From contig BJFY01000008.1 in NCBI GenBank assembly GCA_014190155.1, positions 1 to 64,000 of the forward strand: a stretch of DNA of 64,000 nucleotides. The letters are read 5' to 3'. A program made the position numbers and the translations under genes. The stretch is from Actinomycetes bacterium (GTDB lineage Bacteria; Actinomycetota; Actinomycetes; Nanopelagicales; Nanopelagicaceae). Numbering within the stretch: the first letter of the stretch is position 1; every line of letters starts with the position of its first letter. Shown here piece after piece: positions 21,794 through 32,776 of the stretch. The notes under the pieces were generated by a model. The model worked only from the letters and a program-made list of their open reading frames with translations. It was not told the DNA's origin and made no database searches.

Positions 21794-23532
21794 TAGAGCT
21801 CCTGTGAATCCCAGTCAGGCGCAGTCTCCCGCGCAACCAAAATGTCATCATTTGATGTACCTGCAGCAACCATTGGCCAAACCATTGCGTCACGAAATAC
21901 GCTGAAATCAACCACAACAGGTTGGTCATTAATTGCCATAGCTTCTTCAATAACTTTATCTACATCGCCCGTAGTGTCACAACGAAGCCCGACACAACCC
22001 ATTGCATCAGCTAACTTAACAAAATCTGGGATCCGTTTTGATTCTAAAGATGTATTCGAATAACGCGAGTTGTAGAAAAGCGTCTGCCATTGTCGAACCA
22101 TGCCCAGGCTTTCGTTATTGATGATGGCAACTTTAATTGGGATATTATTTAGCGCGCATGTGACTAACTCTTGGTTAGTCATTTGGAAACAACCGTCACC
22201 ATCAATTGCCCAAACCGTGGCATCTGGCAAGCCAACTTTGGCACCCATTGCAGCGGGAACTGCATAACCCATTGTTCCAGCGCCACCAGAATTTAACCAA
22301 GTGCGTGGTTTTTCGTATTTAACAAATTGCGACGCCCACATTTGATGTTGGCCAACGCCAGCAACATAAATTGCATCTGGTCCAGCGATAGCGCCAATTC
22401 TTTCAATCACATATTGTGGGGAAACACTGCCATCTTCAGGATGGTCATATCCAACTGGATATTTAGCGCGCAGTGCGCCTATCTGGCTCCACCATTGGGT
22501 TAAATCTGGTTTTGATTTCTTAAACTCTGCCTCTAGCGCAGGAATTAGCGCTGTCATGGCTTCGCCAACATCACCAACGATTGCCACATCAGCAAAACGA
22601 TTCTTACCAATTTCGGCTGGATCAATGTCAGCATGAATAATTTTTGCATTAACCGCGAAGGTAGAAAGTTTTCCAGTAACGCGATCATCAAAGCGAGCAC
22701 CTAAAGTAATGAGTAAATCGCTCTTCTGTAGCGCAGTAACTGCGGCAACAGTTCCATGCATTCCAGGCATGCCGAGGTGAAGTGAATGACTATCTGGAAA
22801 TGCGCCACGCGCCATCAAGGTTGTTACAACTGGCGCTCCAGTCAATTCTGCAAGTTGCAATAGTTGTTTACTCGCATTTGCTTTTATTACTCCGCCACCA
22901 ACATAAAGCACTGGCTTCTTTGATTGCGCAATTAAAGCGGCAGCATCACGAATAGCTTGGCTCGCTGGTTTTGTTTTTGGGTTGTAGCCAGCTAAGTTAA
23001 TATTGGTTGGCCATTTAAAGTCGGTCATTTTTTGGAGCGCATCTTTAGCGATATCAACAAGAACTGGACCAGGTCGGCCAGTACTTGCAATGTGGAACGC
23101 TTCAGCAATTGCACCAGCAATATCATCAGGGTTAGTTATTAAAAAATTATGCTTTGTTATTGGCATTGTGATACCGCGGATATCGGCTTCTTGGAAAGCA
23201 TCGGTACCAATCGCAGCTGAGGGAACTTGGCCAGTAATTGCAACCATCGGCACGGAATCCATTGCAGCATCAGCGATTGGGGTAACTAAATTTGTGGCGC
23301 CAGGACCAGAAGTTGCGATGCAAACTCCTACTCGGCCAGTTACTTGGGCATAACCTGTTGCGGCATGGCCAGCGCCTTGTTCGTGACGGACCAAGATGTG
23401 ACGAATTTTAGAATCATAAATCGGATCGTAAGCCGGCAGAATTGCACCACCTGGAATTCCAAACATGACATCAACACCAGCGTGCTCAAGTGATTTCACT
23501 AGGCTCTGCGCTCCAGTTACTTGGTTGCTCAT
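21793..23532 (-). CDS. ilvB: Acetolactate synthase large (catalytic) subunit
   Basis: 579-residue ThDP enzyme making acetolactate from two pyruvates, or acetohydroxybutyrate from pyruvate and 2-oxobutyrate. The ThDP glutamate is in Arg-His-Glu-Gln-Gly-Ala-Gly-His near 49-56. The ThDP/Mg motif Gly-Asp-Gly-Cys-Phe-Gln-Met ending at Asn-Asn is around 430-460. FAD-binding and catalytic segments are normal for AHAS. It has an AAGGAG ribosome site and follows the attenuator described below, whose terminator lies about 40 bp before the start. Confidence 0.95.
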   Translation of the reverse strand: MSNQVTGAQSLVKSLEHAGVDVMFGIPGGAILPAYDPIYDSKIRHILVRHEQGAGHAATGYAQVTGRVGVCIATSGPGATNLVTPIADAAMDSVPMVAITGQVPSAAIGTDAFQEADIRGITMPITKHNFLITNPDDIAGAIAEAFHIASTGRPGPVLVDIAKDALQKMTDFKWPTNINLAGYNPKTKPASQAIRDAAALIAQSKKPVLYVGGGVIKANASKQLLQLAELTGAPVVTTLMARGAFPDSHSLHLGMPGMHGTVAAVTALQKSDLLITLGARFDDRVTGKLSTFAVNAKIIHADIDPAEIGKNRFADVAIVGDVGEAMTALIPALEAEFKKSKPDLTQWWSQIGALRAKYPVGYDHPEDGSVSPQYVIERIGAIAGPDAIYVAGVGQHQMWASQFVKYEKPRTWLNSGGAGTMGYAVPAAMGAKVGLPDATVWAIDGDGCFQMTNQELVTCALNNIPIKVAIINNESLGMVRQWQTLFYNSRYSNTSLESKRIPDFVKLADAMGCVGLRCDTTGDVDKVIEEAMAINDQPVVVDFSVFRDAMVWPMVAAGTSNDDILVARETAPDWDSQEL

Positions 23533-23570
23533 TCCGATCTACTCCTTTCCTTCCCTAATTAACTCCACTA

Positions 23571-23600
23571 ACAGAAAAACCCTCAGTTTCAACTGAGGGT
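23571..23600 (-). terminator. ilvB attenuator terminator
   Basis: On the minus strand a perfect 9-bp stem, CCCTCAGTT (23599-23591) with AACTGAGGG (23588-23580), is closed by a 2-nt loop and followed by five T. It lies between the leader peptide and ilvB, so it can only act as a premature terminator. A second hairpin pairs GCGCGATCT around the leader stop codon with AGATC-CC-GCGC at about 23602-23612. The leader segment CCTCAGT could also pair with ACTGAGG of the terminator's 3' arm. The exact antiterminator is not resolved. Confidence 0.85.
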
Positions 23601-23619
23601 AGCGCGGGATCTGATTTTT

Positions 23620-23667
23620 CTAGATCGCGCGCTCTTGAATCACCACTGAGGTAGTTACTGTTTTCAT
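23620..23667 (-). CDS. ilvB operon leader peptide, 15 codons
   Basis: ATG at 23667 opens a 15-codon frame reading MKTVTTSVVIQERAI and ending in TAG at 23622-23620. It contains Val at 4, 8 and 9 and Ile at 10 and 15, products of the operon. It is followed by an intrinsic terminator and ilvB. No ribosome site precedes it; instead a -10 ends 6 bp before the ATG, which suggests a leaderless mRNA. This parallels the leader peptide reported for Corynebacterium glutamicum ilvBNC, made without a ribosome binding site. Its short length means the coding call rests on position and composition. Confidence 0.7.
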   Translation of the reverse strand: MKTVTTSVVIQERAI

Positions 23668-23673
23668 AGTCAA

Positions 23674-23703
23674 ATTATCGCGCACGCCCGCATGGCTAGT
23701 CAA
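23674..23703 (-). promoter_or_regulatory. ilvB operon promoter (-35/-10)
   Basis: Minus-strand TTGACT at 23703-23698 and GATAAT at 23679-23674 are separated by 18 bp, a good sigma-70-type promoter. The expected transcription start, about 7 bp past the -10, falls on the A of the leader-peptide ATG (23667). The remaining bases up to 23782 are upstream of the divergent ABC-F gene. They include the palindrome GAGATGCGCATCTC at 23710-23723 and no convincing -35/-10 pair on the plus strand. Confidence 0.75.
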
Positions 23704-23782
23704 CCCATGAGATGCGCATCTCAATATATGGCCATGCTTATTTGGAAAATCAATGGCTAGTTATCGTGAGAAACTTCGTTTG

Positions 23783-25381
23783 ATGATTTCAACAGCAAGC
23801 CTTGAATTACGAGCCGGGGCTCGATTACTCGTAAGCGGAGTATCTATTCGCATCAACCACGGAGACCGCGTTGGTTTTGTCGGTCGTAATGGCGCTGGAA
23901 AAAGCACGTTGGCTAAAGTTCTAGCGGGAGAAACCCAACCCGCAGGCGGCCAAGTGAATCGTACCGGGATGATCGGCTATCTCCCCCAAGATCCACGGAC
24001 CGGCGATGAAGCTGGTTCAGTAGTAGAGCGAATTCTTTCAGTTCGTGAATTAGATCAAATAGTTTCGCGAATGCGTAAAGCTGAAGAAGCAATGTCGATT
24101 GCGCAAGGCGATGAACTTGAAGTTGCAATGACGCGCTACACCAGAGCGGAAAATGAATTTAGTATTGCCGGCGGATACGGCGCAACTGCGGAAGCTGAAT
24201 CAATTGCCATGAGTTTGGGTATCCCGGAGCGGTTATTTGAGCAACCACTTGATTCACTAAGTGGTGGCCAACGTCGTCGAATTGAGTTAGCCAGAATTCT
24301 CTTCAGTGGCGCGGATACTTTGTTGCTAGATGAACCAACTAACCATTTGGATGCAGACTCAGTTGTTTGGCTTCGCGATTATTTAATGAAATATTCTGGC
24401 GGTTTAGTAATAATTAGCCACGATGTAAATTTAATTGATACTGTTGTAAATAAGGTTTTTTATTTAGATGCCAACCGAAATGTTATCGATGTATACAACA
24501 TGGGTTGGAAAAAATATTTGCAGCAACGTGAACAAGATGAGCACCGTCGTAAGATTGATCGCGCAATTGCAGAGAAAAAGGCCGCCATCTTGGAGAAACA
24601 AGCGGAGAAAATGCGCGCCAAAGCTTCGAAGGCGAAAGCCGCTCAAGGTATGTTCCGCCGTGCCGATAAATTGCGTTCCGATTTAGCTGATGTTCGCAAA
24701 GTAGATAAAGTTGCAAAGCTACGGTTTCCAACGCCATCTCCATGCGGCAAAACCCCGCTCACTGCGACGGCGCTTAGTAAATCTTATGGATCACTTGAAG
24801 TCTTTACCGATGTTGACCTGGCGATTGATAAGGGTTCTCGCGTTGTAATTTTGGGTTTAAATGGTGCTGGTAAAACCACCCTACTCAAGATGTTGGCTGG
24901 CGAATTAGAACCTGATACTGGTGAGGTTGTCCCGGGTCATGGTTTAAAAATTGGCTACTACGCCCAAGAACATGAATCTTTGGATTATGAACGAACTATT
25001 TTGGAAAACATGAATAACACCGGCGTTGATTTAAAAGATGCTGAAGCGCGCAGCGTGCTTGGTTCCTTCTTATTTACCGGTGATGATGTACATAAACCGG
25101 TAAAAGTACTTAGTGGCGGTGAGCGAACTCGACTTGCGTTAGCGCTATTGGTTGTTAGCGCTGCAAATGTATTACTTCTTGATGAGCCCACAAATAACTT
25201 AGATCCGGCATCCCGAGAAGAGATTTTGGCGGCACTTGGTGAATATCAAGGTTCGGTAATTTTGGTTTCACACGATGAAGGCGCAGTTTTATCACTTAAA
25301 CCAGATCGCGTTTTATTACTTCCAGATGGTGATGAAGATTTATGGAATGAAAGCTATATGGATCTTGTGGAGATAGATTAG
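23783..25381 (+). CDS. ABC-F family ATPase (ribosome-associated type)
   Basis: A soluble protein with two ABC domains and no membrane segments. The first has Gly-Arg-Asn-Gly-Ala-Gly-Lys-Ser and Leu-Ser-Gly-Gly-Gln-Arg-Arg-Arg, the second Gly-Leu-Asn-Gly-Ala-Gly-Lys-Thr and Leu-Ser-Gly-Gly-Glu-Arg-Thr-Arg. They are joined by a long charged linker rich in Lys, Glu and Ala at about 240-310. ABC-F proteins act on the ribosomal E site or in antibiotic protection; the exact role is unknown. An in-frame ATG lies 30 bp earlier at 23753. The start at 23783 gives [16 protein letters not shown], matching how homologues begin, so it was preferred. It resembles actinobacterial Rv1473-like proteins. It ends overlapping the ilvD stop. 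Confidence 0.85.
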   Translation: MISTASLELRAGARLLVSGVSIRINHGDRVGFVGRNGAGKSTLAKVLAGETQPAGGQVNRTGMIGYLPQDPRTGDEAGSVVERILSVRELDQIVSRMRKAEEAMSIAQGDELEVAMTRYTRAENEFSIAGGYGATAEAESIAMSLGIPERLFEQPLDSLSGGQRRRIELARILFSGADTLLLDEPTNHLDADSVVWLRDYLMKYSGGLVIISHDVNLIDTVVNKVFYLDANRNVIDVYNMGWKKYLQQREQDEHRRKIDRAIAEKKAAILEKQAEKMRAKASKAKAAQGMFRRADKLRSDLADVRKVDKVAKLRFPTPSPCGKTPLTATALSKSYGSLEVFTDVDLAIDKGSRVVILGLNGAGKTTLLKMLAGELEPDTGEVVPGHGLKIGYYAQEHESLDYERTILENMNNTGVDLKDAEARSVLGSFLFTGDDVHKPVKVLSGGERTRLALALLVVSAANVLLLDEPTNNLDPASREEILAALGEYQGSVILVSHDEGAVLSLKPDRVLLLPDGDEDLWNESYMDLVEID

Positions 25382-27066
25382 TCGCAGACCGCACCTTTTG
25401 AAGCAGAACCAACTAATTTAGAATACTTAGCAAGCACGCCGCGCTGATATTTATGTGGTACTGGTTTAAATAATTTCTTCCGCTCGACTAAATCTTTCTC
25501 ATCAACTAATAAATCTAATTGACGAGTGATTGTATTAATTCGAATTCGATCGCCATCTTTAACAAGTGCAATCGGGCCACAATCAACAGCTTCTGGTGCA
25601 ATATGACCAACGCAAAGTCCAGTTGTTCCGCCAGAGAACCGACCATCAGTTAGTAGTAGTACAGATTTTCCTAAACCTGCGCCTTTGATTGCGCCAGTAA
25701 TCATAAGCATCTCGCGCATTCCAGGTCCGCCTTTTGGACCTTCGTAACGAATCACAACAACATCGCCAGCTTGAATAGTTCCGTTTTCTAAAGCAACCAT
25801 CGCAGACTGTTCACGATCGAAAACTCGAGCTGGTCCTTCAAATTCAGCTACGCCAACACCAGCAACTTTTGTGACAGCGCCATCTGGCGCAAGTGAACCA
25901 CCAAGAATTGTGATGCCACCACCGAGTGACATTGGCTTCGATGTTGCGCGGAGAATTTCACCATCTGGATCGGGTGGCGCAATATCTTTAAGGTTTTCTG
26001 CCATAGTTTTTCCAGTGACAGTCAAGCAATCACCATTCAATAAACCAGCATCTAATAGCGATTTAAGCACTACTGGGATGCCGCCGACTTTATCGACATC
26101 GCTCATCACAAAGCGACCGAACGGTTTTAAATCACCAAGCAGTGGTACTTTAGAACCAATTCGATGGAAGTCAGCGAGCGTTAAATCCACATCAGATTCA
26201 TGTGCAATTGCAAGTAAGTGAAGCACCGCATTTGTAGAACCACCAAGTGCCATCACGGCAGTAATTGCATTTTCAAAAGCGGGCTTAGTAAGAATATCCC
26301 GTGTTGTGATTCCTTGACGAATCAATTCCACAACTGCAGCTCCGGATTTAATTGCATAAGCATCGCGGCGGCGATCAACTGCTGGTGGCGCAGCAGAGCC
26401 AGGAAGTGAAAGTCCGATTGCTTCACCAACAGTTGCCATTGTGTTTGCGGTATACATACCGCCACACGCACCTTCACCTGGACAGATCGCGCGTTCGATT
26501 TTATCTACTTGTTCTTGCGAAATTAAGCCACGCGCACATGCTCCTACTGCTTCGAAAGCATCGATAATAGTTACATCTTTACCATCAACTCGTCCCGGCA
26601 GGGTTGATCCTGCATAAACAAAAACACTTGCGACATCGATTCGGGCTGCAGCCATCATCATTCCAGGAAGTGATTTATCGCAGCCAGCAAAAGTGACCAT
26701 GCCATCAAAACGTTCAGCTTGCATAACTGTCTCAACTGAATCTGCAATAACTTCACGAGAAACTAATGAGAAATGCATTCCTTCATGTCCCATAGAAATT
26801 CCATCGGAAACCGAGATAGTTCCGAATTGCATTGGGAATCCGCCAGCATCGATGACGCCTTGTTTCGATGCTTTTGCTAACCGATCAAGCGAGAGATTGC
26901 ATGGCGTAATTTCATTCCAAGACGAAGCTATTCCAATCTGTGGTTTAACCCAATCGCCATCTTTCATACCAACAGCGCGCAACATTCCGCGAGCAGGGGC
27001 GCGTTCTAAGCCATCAGTTACTAAGCCAGAACGTGGCTTCATTTTGTTGGCTGGGGTATCAGTCAT
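25378..27066 (-). CDS. ilvD: Dihydroxy-acid dehydratase
   Basis: 562-residue Fe-S dehydratase that forms 2-oxoisovalerate and 3-methyl-2-oxovalerate. Cluster ligands are Cys56, Cys129 (Ala-Gly-Cys-Asp-Lys-Ser-Leu-Pro-Gly) and Cys200 (Gly-Ala-Cys-Gly-Gly-Met-Tyr). It lies 18 bp after gatB, away from the other ilv genes, so it may share the obgE-gatB transcript or use an internal promoter. Its stop shares the tetranucleotide TTAG with the convergent ABC-F gene. Confidence 0.95.
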   Translation of the reverse strand: MTDTPANKMKPRSGLVTDGLERAPARGMLRAVGMKDGDWVKPQIGIASSWNEITPCNLSLDRLAKASKQGVIDAGGFPMQFGTISVSDGISMGHEGMHFSLVSREVIADSVETVMQAERFDGMVTFAGCDKSLPGMMMAAARIDVASVFVYAGSTLPGRVDGKDVTIIDAFEAVGACARGLISQEQVDKIERAICPGEGACGGMYTANTMATVGEAIGLSLPGSAAPPAVDRRRDAYAIKSGAAVVELIRQGITTRDILTKPAFENAITAVMALGGSTNAVLHLLAIAHESDVDLTLADFHRIGSKVPLLGDLKPFGRFVMSDVDKVGGIPVVLKSLLDAGLLNGDCLTVTGKTMAENLKDIAPPDPDGEILRATSKPMSLGGGITILGGSLAPDGAVTKVAGVGVAEFEGPARVFDREQSAMVALENGTIQAGDVVVIRYEGPKGGPGMREMLMITGAIKGAGLGKSVLLLTDGRFSGGTTGLCVGHIAPEAVDCGPIALVKDGDRIRINTITRQLDLLVDEKDLVERKKLFKPVPHKYQRGVLAKYSKLVGSASKGAVCD

Positions 27067-27084
27067 TTACGAATCTTACAATCC

Positions 27085-28584
27085 TTATTGACCCAGATGC
27101 TTCAAAAGCAATTCACGTACTTTTGCGGCATCGGCTTGGCCTTTTGTTTCTTTCATTACAGCACCAATTAGCGCACCAGCGGCTGGAACGTTGCCACCGC
27201 GAACTTTTTCAGCCACATCAGGTTGGGTGGAGATTGCTTTTTTAATCGCAGCCATCAACGCACCATCATCAGAGACAACCTTGATGCCACGCTTTTCAAT
27301 TACTTCACTTGGTCGACCTTCACCCGCAATTACAGCTTCAATAACTTGGCGAGCTAGCTTGTCCGTCAAATCTCCAGTAGCAACTAGCGCCACAATCTCG
27401 GCAACATCTTTTGGTGTGATTGGAAGATCGGTAGCTGCAACTTCTTTTTCGTTTGCGATTCGGGCAATTTCGCCGAGCCACCAGCCACGCGCTTTTGTTG
27501 GATCAGCTCCAAGAATTACAGTTGCTTCCACAATCTCTAATACATCTGCGTTAATCATCGAGGCCATTTCCTTATCTGGAACTGCCCACGCTTCTTGCAA
27601 GCGCTTGCGATGTATCGAAGGTTTTTCTGGAAGCGCTGCACGCATTGTTTCAATCCAAGTTGCATCGGGAACTATCGGAACTAAATCTGGTTCTGGAAAA
27701 TAGCGATAATCCTCGGCTTGCTCTTTAGAACGACCGGAACGGGTAAGTCCAGTATCTTCTTGGAAGTGTCGAGTCTCTTGAACTACTCGCTCCCCTTTAT
27801 TTAATAACTCTGCATGTCGGATCATTTCACCGCGTACTGCGCGTTCTACCGAACGAAGTGAGTTCACATTTTTAGTTTCACTTCTAGTGCCAAGTACATC
27901 GCTACCGATTAATCGAAGCGACACGTTTGCATCACAACGAAGTGAACCTTGCTCCATTTTTACATCGCTAACATTTAACGAACGAAGAATGTCGCGCAGT
28001 TCGGCAACATATGCGCGCGCAACTTCTGGTGCATATTTCCCAGTTCCCGGCACAATCTTGGTAACGATCTCAACCAACGGAATTCCAGCGCGGTTGTAAT
28101 CTAATAGTGAGTAATCCGCACCATGGATTCGCCCAGTAGCACCGCCCACATGTAGCGATTTACCGGTGTCTTCCTCCATGTGAACCCGTTCAACTTCAAC
28201 ACGAAATTTCTTAATTCCCTCGTTGCTATCAATCTCTACATCTAGAAATCCATTTACACAGATTGGCTCGTCATATTGTGAAGTTTGAAAATTCTTCGGC
28301 ATATCTGGATAGAAATAATTCTTCCGAGCAAAACGGCTAAATGGTGCGATCGAACAATTTAAAGCTAGCCCAATCATGATGGTGTACTCAATAGCTTTCT
28401 CATTTACAACGGGAAGCGCGCCAGGTAACCCTAAACAGACTGGGCACGTTTGGGTATTTGGTTCAGCACCGAAAATTGTGTTGCAACCACAGAACATTTT
28501 TGAAGCAGTGCCTAATTCAACGTGAACTTCCAGACCAAGTACTGGTTCATACTTTGCAATTACATCTTCATATTTCAAACTCAT
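27085..28584 (-). CDS. gatB: Asp/Glu-tRNA amidotransferase subunit B
   Basis: About 499 residues. GatB binds misacylated tRNA and phosphorylates the acyl group for amidation. The zinc-ribbon cysteines (Cys-Gly-Cys ... Thr-Cys-Pro-Val-Cys) lie near the N-terminus, the kinase cradle follows, and the YqeY-like helical tail ends the protein. The frame is open 16 codons further upstream. ATG at 28584 overlaps the gatA stop as ATGA and gives the usual Met-Ser-Leu start, so it was chosen. The enzyme makes Gln-tRNA and/or Asn-tRNA indirectly. Confidence 0.94.
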   Translation of the reverse strand: MSLKYEDVIAKYEPVLGLEVHVELGTASKMFCGCNTIFGAEPNTQTCPVCLGLPGALPVVNEKAIEYTIMIGLALNCSIAPFSRFARKNYFYPDMPKNFQTSQYDEPICVNGFLDVEIDSNEGIKKFRVEVERVHMEEDTGKSLHVGGATGRIHGADYSLLDYNRAGIPLVEIVTKIVPGTGKYAPEVARAYVAELRDILRSLNVSDVKMEQGSLRCDANVSLRLIGSDVLGTRSETKNVNSLRSVERAVRGEMIRHAELLNKGERVVQETRHFQEDTGLTRSGRSKEQAEDYRYFPEPDLVPIVPDATWIETMRAALPEKPSIHRKRLQEAWAVPDKEMASMINADVLEIVEATVILGADPTKARGWWLGEIARIANEKEVAATDLPITPKDVAEIVALVATGDLTDKLARQVIEAVIAGEGRPSEVIEKRGIKVVSDDGALMAAIKKAISTQPDVAEKVRGGNVPAAGALIGAVMKETKGQADAAKVRELLLKHLGQ

Positions 28585-30080
28585 GCGCGTGCTCCTAAGC
28601 CTGAGACGTGCGAAAGAATTGGTGCGCCCCACTTGCTTAACAGCGCGGATTCGAGCGCTGCACCTACGTTATATAGGCGATCATCTTTCATGGCTGGTGC
28701 CATGATTTGGAATCCAGCGGGCAAATTGTCTTCGTCAGCTAAACCACTTGGAAGTGACATGCCACAAATACCCGCCATATTTACTGGAATTGTTGCAATG
28801 TCGTTTAAATACATCGCAATCGGATCATCAGCTTTTTCGCCAATTTTAAATGCAGTTGTTGGTGCAGTCGGTGAAACTAAAACATCTGTTTTTGTAAATG
28901 CGTTATCAAAATCTTGTTTTATTAGGGTTCGCACTTTCTGGGCGCTGCCATAGTAAGCATCGTAATAACCGCTAGAAAGCGCATAAGTTCCCAAGATAAT
29001 TCGACGCTTAACTTCGCGACCAAAACCAACTTCGCGGGTCAGGTTCATAACTTCTTCTGCTGAAACACCGCTCTTATCGCCAACGCGAATGCCGTAACGC
29101 ATCGCGTCAAAGCGGGCTAAGTTTGAGGAACATTCACTTGGCGCGATTAAGTAATACGCCGCTAACGCATATTCAAAATATGAGCAAGAAACTTCAATAA
29201 TTTCAGCGCCAAGTCCGGCAAGTAGTTCAAGTGATTCATTAAATCTATTAAGCACGCCGGCTTGATAACCCTCACCTTGTAACTCTTTAATTACACCGAT
29301 CTTTAGGCCTTTAACATTTCCATTCTTGGCGGCTATAACAATTGCTGGAACTGTCGCATTAATACTTGTGGAATCTTTCGGATCATGACCAGCGATAGTT
29401 TCATGTAATAACGCAGTATCTAAAACGGTTCTTCCACATGGGCCGGCTTGATCAAGGCTGGAAGAAAATGCAACTAATCCATAACGAGATACACCACCAT
29501 AAGTTGGCTTAACTCCTACCGTTCCAGTTACTGCTGCTGGTTGGCGAATTGATCCACCAGTATCAGTTCCAATTGCAAGTGGCGCTTCGAATGCTGCAAG
29601 TGATGCAGATGAACCACCGCCAGATCCGCCCGGAATTCGGGACAGATCCCAAGGATTATGGGTTGGTCCATATGCAGAATTTTCAGTTGAGGAACCCATT
29701 GCGAATTCATCCATATTTGTTTTGCCAAGAATCACCACATCGGCTGCGCGCAATTTGCTTACAACAGTTGAGTCATAAGGTGGGCGCCATCCTTCTAGCA
29801 TTTTTGATCCGCAAGTAGTTGGAATTCCTTTTTGCACCATTACATCTTTTAAAGCTAGCGGAATTCCAGCTAATGGTGAAAGTTTTTTGCCGGCTGCTCG
29901 TTTCTGATCGGCAAGAGCTGCTTGTGCAAGTGCACCCTCAGTATCTACATATAAAAATGCGTGCACATCTTTATCTACTTCAGCAATTCGATCTAGGTGT
30001 GCTTGGGTTAGGGCAACGCTGGTAGTTTCTCCGTTAGCAAGCGCGGCAGCCATATCTGCAGCGTTTCTTTTAATTATCAT
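28581..30080 (-). CDS. gatA: Asp/Glu-tRNA amidotransferase subunit A
   Basis: 499-residue amidase-signature glutaminase that releases ammonia for GatB. The Ser-cisSer-Lys triad corresponds to Lys78, Ser153 and Ser177, set in Gly-Gly-Ser-Gly-Gly-Gly-Ser-Ser and Asp-Thr-Gly-Gly-Ser-Ile-Arg-Gln. It is 2 bp after gatC and overlaps gatB by 4 bp, so all three subunits are co-translated. Confidence 0.95.
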   Translation of the reverse strand: MIIKRNAADMAAALANGETTSVALTQAHLDRIAEVDKDVHAFLYVDTEGALAQAALADQKRAAGKKLSPLAGIPLALKDVMVQKGIPTTCGSKMLEGWRPPYDSTVVSKLRAADVVILGKTNMDEFAMGSSTENSAYGPTHNPWDLSRIPGGSGGGSSASLAAFEAPLAIGTDTGGSIRQPAAVTGTVGVKPTYGGVSRYGLVAFSSSLDQAGPCGRTVLDTALLHETIAGHDPKDSTSINATVPAIVIAAKNGNVKGLKIGVIKELQGEGYQAGVLNRFNESLELLAGLGAEIIEVSCSYFEYALAAYYLIAPSECSSNLARFDAMRYGIRVGDKSGVSAEEVMNLTREVGFGREVKRRIILGTYALSSGYYDAYYGSAQKVRTLIKQDFDNAFTKTDVLVSPTAPTTAFKIGEKADDPIAMYLNDIATIPVNMAGICGMSLPSGLADEDNLPAGFQIMAPAMKDDRLYNVGAALESALLSKWGAPILSHVSGLGARA

Positions 30081-30082
30081 CG

Positions 30083-30382
30083 TTACGCTTCTTCACCAAG
30101 AATTTTTGGTACCTTGAAACGTTGTGCTTCACTTGCTGGCGCTGCCGAAAGTGCAGCTTCTGGAGTTAAACTCGGAACCACTTCATCTTTACGATAAACA
30201 TTTTGAAGTGGCAATGGGTGTGATGTTGGCGGAACATTTTGACCGGCAACTTCTTGCACCCGCGCAACCGCATTGAGAATTACCCCAAGTTCGGAAGCTA
30301 AGTGATCTAACTCCGCCGGAGTCATATCAATTCGCGCTAGCCGAGCGAGGTTTGCGACATCATCGCGTGAAATTCCAGCCAT
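30083..30382 (-). CDS. gatC: Asp/Glu-tRNA amidotransferase subunit C
   Basis: 99-residue GatC, normal size. It has the [10 protein letters not shown] motif near 8-17 and a C-terminal Lys-Val-Pro-Lys-Ile-Leu segment that wraps GatA and GatB. It is the first of gatCAB and lies 9 bp after proA. Confidence 0.93.
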   Translation of the reverse strand: MAGISRDDVANLARLARIDMTPAELDHLASELGVILNAVARVQEVAGQNVPPTSHPLPLQNVYRKDEVVPSLTPEAALSAAPASEAQRFKVPKILGEEA

Positions 30383-30391
30383 GTGCGCACC

Positions 30392-31657
30392 TTACCTAAT
30401 CTGTCCAGTGCCAGTCACAATCCAAGTTGTGGTCGTCATCTCTTCCAACCCCATTGGACCGCGAGCATGTAATTTCTGATTTGAAATTCCAATTTCAGCA
30501 CCGAAACCCATCTCTTCACCATCGGTAAATCTTGTTGAAGCATTAATCATCACCGCGGCGCAATCTGAAAGTGCAATGAATCTATCTGCATTTTCTTTCG
30601 ATTCAGTGACAATCGCTTCGGTGTGGTTTGTACCAAATTTAGCAATATGGTCGGCAGCCGCAATTAACGAAGGCACAATCCCAACATTCATTTCAAGTGT
30701 TCCATATTCAGTATGCCAATTTTCTTCGGTCGCTAAAGTTGCGTCAATTCCTAATCCATTAGCTACGGAAAGCGTTTGGTTATCACAATGCAATTTAACA
30801 CCAGCTTTATATAGCGCGATTAACGCCTCAGGCAAAAAGTTCTTAGCGATCTTTTCATGGACTAGTAAGGTTTCAGCGGCATTGCAGACGCTAGGTCTAT
30901 TTGTTTTTGAATTTAGCGTGATTGGTAGCGCTTTTGCTAAATCTGCATACTCATCTACATAGACATGACAAACGCCGGCACCAGTTTCGATAGTAGGCAC
31001 AGTTGATTCATCTACAACCATTCGGATTAGGCCAGCGCTGCCCCGTGGAATTACTAAATCAACACTCCCCCGCGCATTTAATAACGCACGCACACTTTCA
31101 CGATCTTCACTAGGTATTAGTTGAATTACATCTGCTGAAATCGCACTCTTGCTCAATGCATCCTGCATAACTTTTACTAGAGCAGCATTACTTTCACAAG
31201 CACTCGAAGAGCCCCGTAATAGCGCAGCATTTCCAGATGCTAACAAAATCACGGCCGCATCAACTGTCACATTTGGTCTGGCTTCATAAACCATTCCGAC
31301 AACACCAAATGGCACCGTAACTTGCTTTAAGTGCAGCCCATTTTCTAGAGTTCGCTCTCGCAAAACTTGGTTTAGTGGATCTGGTAAGGCAGCAACTTTT
31401 CGGGCGCCGGTTGCTATTCCGACAATTCGCTCTTGCGTTAAAAACAATCGGTCCAATAAAGATTGAGACATTCCGGCAGATTTTTCGCGAGCCATATCTA
31501 CGCTGTTTGCTGCTTCAATCAAAGCAGTGTTTGCAATAATTGCATCTGCAATTGCAAGCAGTGCATTTTTTCGAGTTTTATAATCTGCGGCAACTAAAGT
31601 GCGCGCTGCAACTCGAGCTTTATCAGCTAATTCTTTAACTAATTTATCGGCGCTCAT
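30392..31657 (-). CDS. proA: Gamma-glutamyl phosphate reductase
   Basis: 421-residue NADPH-dependent reductase, second step of proline synthesis. The catalytic cysteine is in Asn-Arg-Pro-Ser-Val-Cys-Asn-Ala-Ala-Glu-Thr-Leu near 255-265. Gly-Met-Val-Tyr-Glu-Ala-Arg-Pro-Asn-Val-Thr near 120 is conserved in ProA. It follows proB by 6 bp; the pair converts glutamate to glutamate semialdehyde. Confidence 0.95.
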   Translation of the reverse strand: MSADKLVKELADKARVAARTLVAADYKTRKNALLAIADAIIANTALIEAANSVDMAREKSAGMSQSLLDRLFLTQERIVGIATGARKVAALPDPLNQVLRERTLENGLHLKQVTVPFGVVGMVYEARPNVTVDAAVILLASGNAALLRGSSSACESNAALVKVMQDALSKSAISADVIQLIPSEDRESVRALLNARGSVDLVIPRGSAGLIRMVVDESTVPTIETGAGVCHVYVDEYADLAKALPITLNSKTNRPSVCNAAETLLVHEKIAKNFLPEALIALYKAGVKLHCDNQTLSVANGLGIDATLATEENWHTEYGTLEMNVGIVPSLIAAADHIAKFGTNHTEAIVTESKENADRFIALSDCAAVMINASTRFTDGEEMGFGAEIGISNQKLHARGPMGLEEMTTTTWIVTGTGQIR

Positions 31658-31663
31658 ATACCC

Positions 31664-32776
31664 CTATAACAACACTAAATCATCACGATGGACAAGTTCA
31701 CGTTCATATTCTGGGCCAAGTTCTTTTGCTAAATCTTTAGTGGAACGCCCCAACATTTGTGGCACTTCTGAAGCATCAAATGCAACTAGGCCACGAGCAA
31801 TCGCAACGCCATCGGGACCGACAAGTTCGACAGTATCACCGGAAATAAACTCACCTGCGACTCCCGTAACTCCAGCAGGTAGCAGTGAAACTCCACGTTC
31901 CTTTATTGCAGTCACTGCGCCAGCATCGAGAATTAATTTTCCCTGTGGTGTCGCAGCATGCGCTAGCCAAAGTAACCGTGAAGATTTTTTACTTGTTGAC
32001 GAGTGGAAGAAGGTTCCAAAATCACCACCCCCGAGAGCAGCACCAACTTCAGATAGTGATGTAAGTAGCGTTGAAATTCCAGCGCCCGTTGCAATACGAG
32101 CCGCATCAACTTTGGTGACCATTCCGCCGCTACCTACTCCCGCAGATCCGATGCCACCAATCACAGCTTCTGAAATTTCATCAATTGCATGTACTTCAGA
32201 TATCTTTTTTGCATTTGCCGAAGATGGTGGCGCATCATAAAGCGCATCAACATCAGTAACCAGGACCAGCAAATCCGCGCCAACTAAATGTGAAACTAGT
32301 GCAGCAATTCGATCATTGTCACCAAATCTAATTTCTTGCGTACCAACGCTATCGTTTTCATTAATAACTGGAACTACCCCGAGTGCAATGAGTTTAAAGA
32401 GCGTGCGTTGCGCATTTTGATAATGCGATCTGCGGACTACATCTTCAATCGTTAAAAGAACTTGAGAAGCGGTAATGGAATATCTGGAAAAAGATTCGGT
32501 ATACCGATGAATTAATAGTCCTTGCCCAACAGAAGCTGCAGCTTGTTGCGTGGCAAGATCTTTTGGCCGAGTAGCTAAGCCAAGTGGTGTTAAGCCCGCC
32601 GCAATTGCACCCGAAGAAACAACTAATACTTCTTTACCCGATTTTTTTAGACCAGCTACAACATCGACAAGTGCATCAACGGCTTTTGAATCTAATTGCC
32701 CACCAGATTTTCCAGTGAGTGAAGAGGAACCAATCTTTATAACTATTCGATGAGCGGCAGAAACTCGATCGCGCAT
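31664..32776 (-). CDS. proB: Glutamate 5-kinase
   Basis: 370-residue kinase, first and usually proline-inhibited step of proline synthesis. The amino acid kinase domain (Lys-Ile-Gly-Ser-Ser-Ser-Leu near 14-20, Asn-Glu-Asn-Asp-Ser-Val near 137) is followed by a C-terminal PUA domain from about 280. Its ATG overlaps the obgE stop as TAATG, indicating coupling. Confidence 0.95.
   Translation of the reverse strand: MRDRVSAAHRIVIKIGSSSLTGKSGGQLDSKAVDALVDVVAGLKKSGKEVLVVSSGAIAAGLTPLGLATRPKDLATQQAAASVGQGLLIHRYTESFSRYSITASQVLLTIEDVVRRSHYQNAQRTLFKLIALGVVPVINENDSVGTQEIRFGDNDRIAALVSHLVGADLLVLVTDVDALYDAPPSSANAKKISEVHAIDEISEAVIGGIGSAGVGSGGMVTKVDAARIATGAGISTLLTSLSEVGAALGGGDFGTFFHSSTSKKSSRLLWLAHAATPQGKLILDAGAVTAIKERGVSLLPAGVTGVAGEFISGDTVELVGPDGVAIARGLVAFDASEVPQMLGRSTKDLAKELGPEYERELVHRDDLVLL

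Noticed and set aside
23710-23723. Palindrome GAGATGCGCATCTC as an ilvB operator
   Set aside because: It lies just upstream of the -35, but one symmetric 14-mer without a known regulator or second copy is not enough to call a site; it is only mentioned with the promoter.
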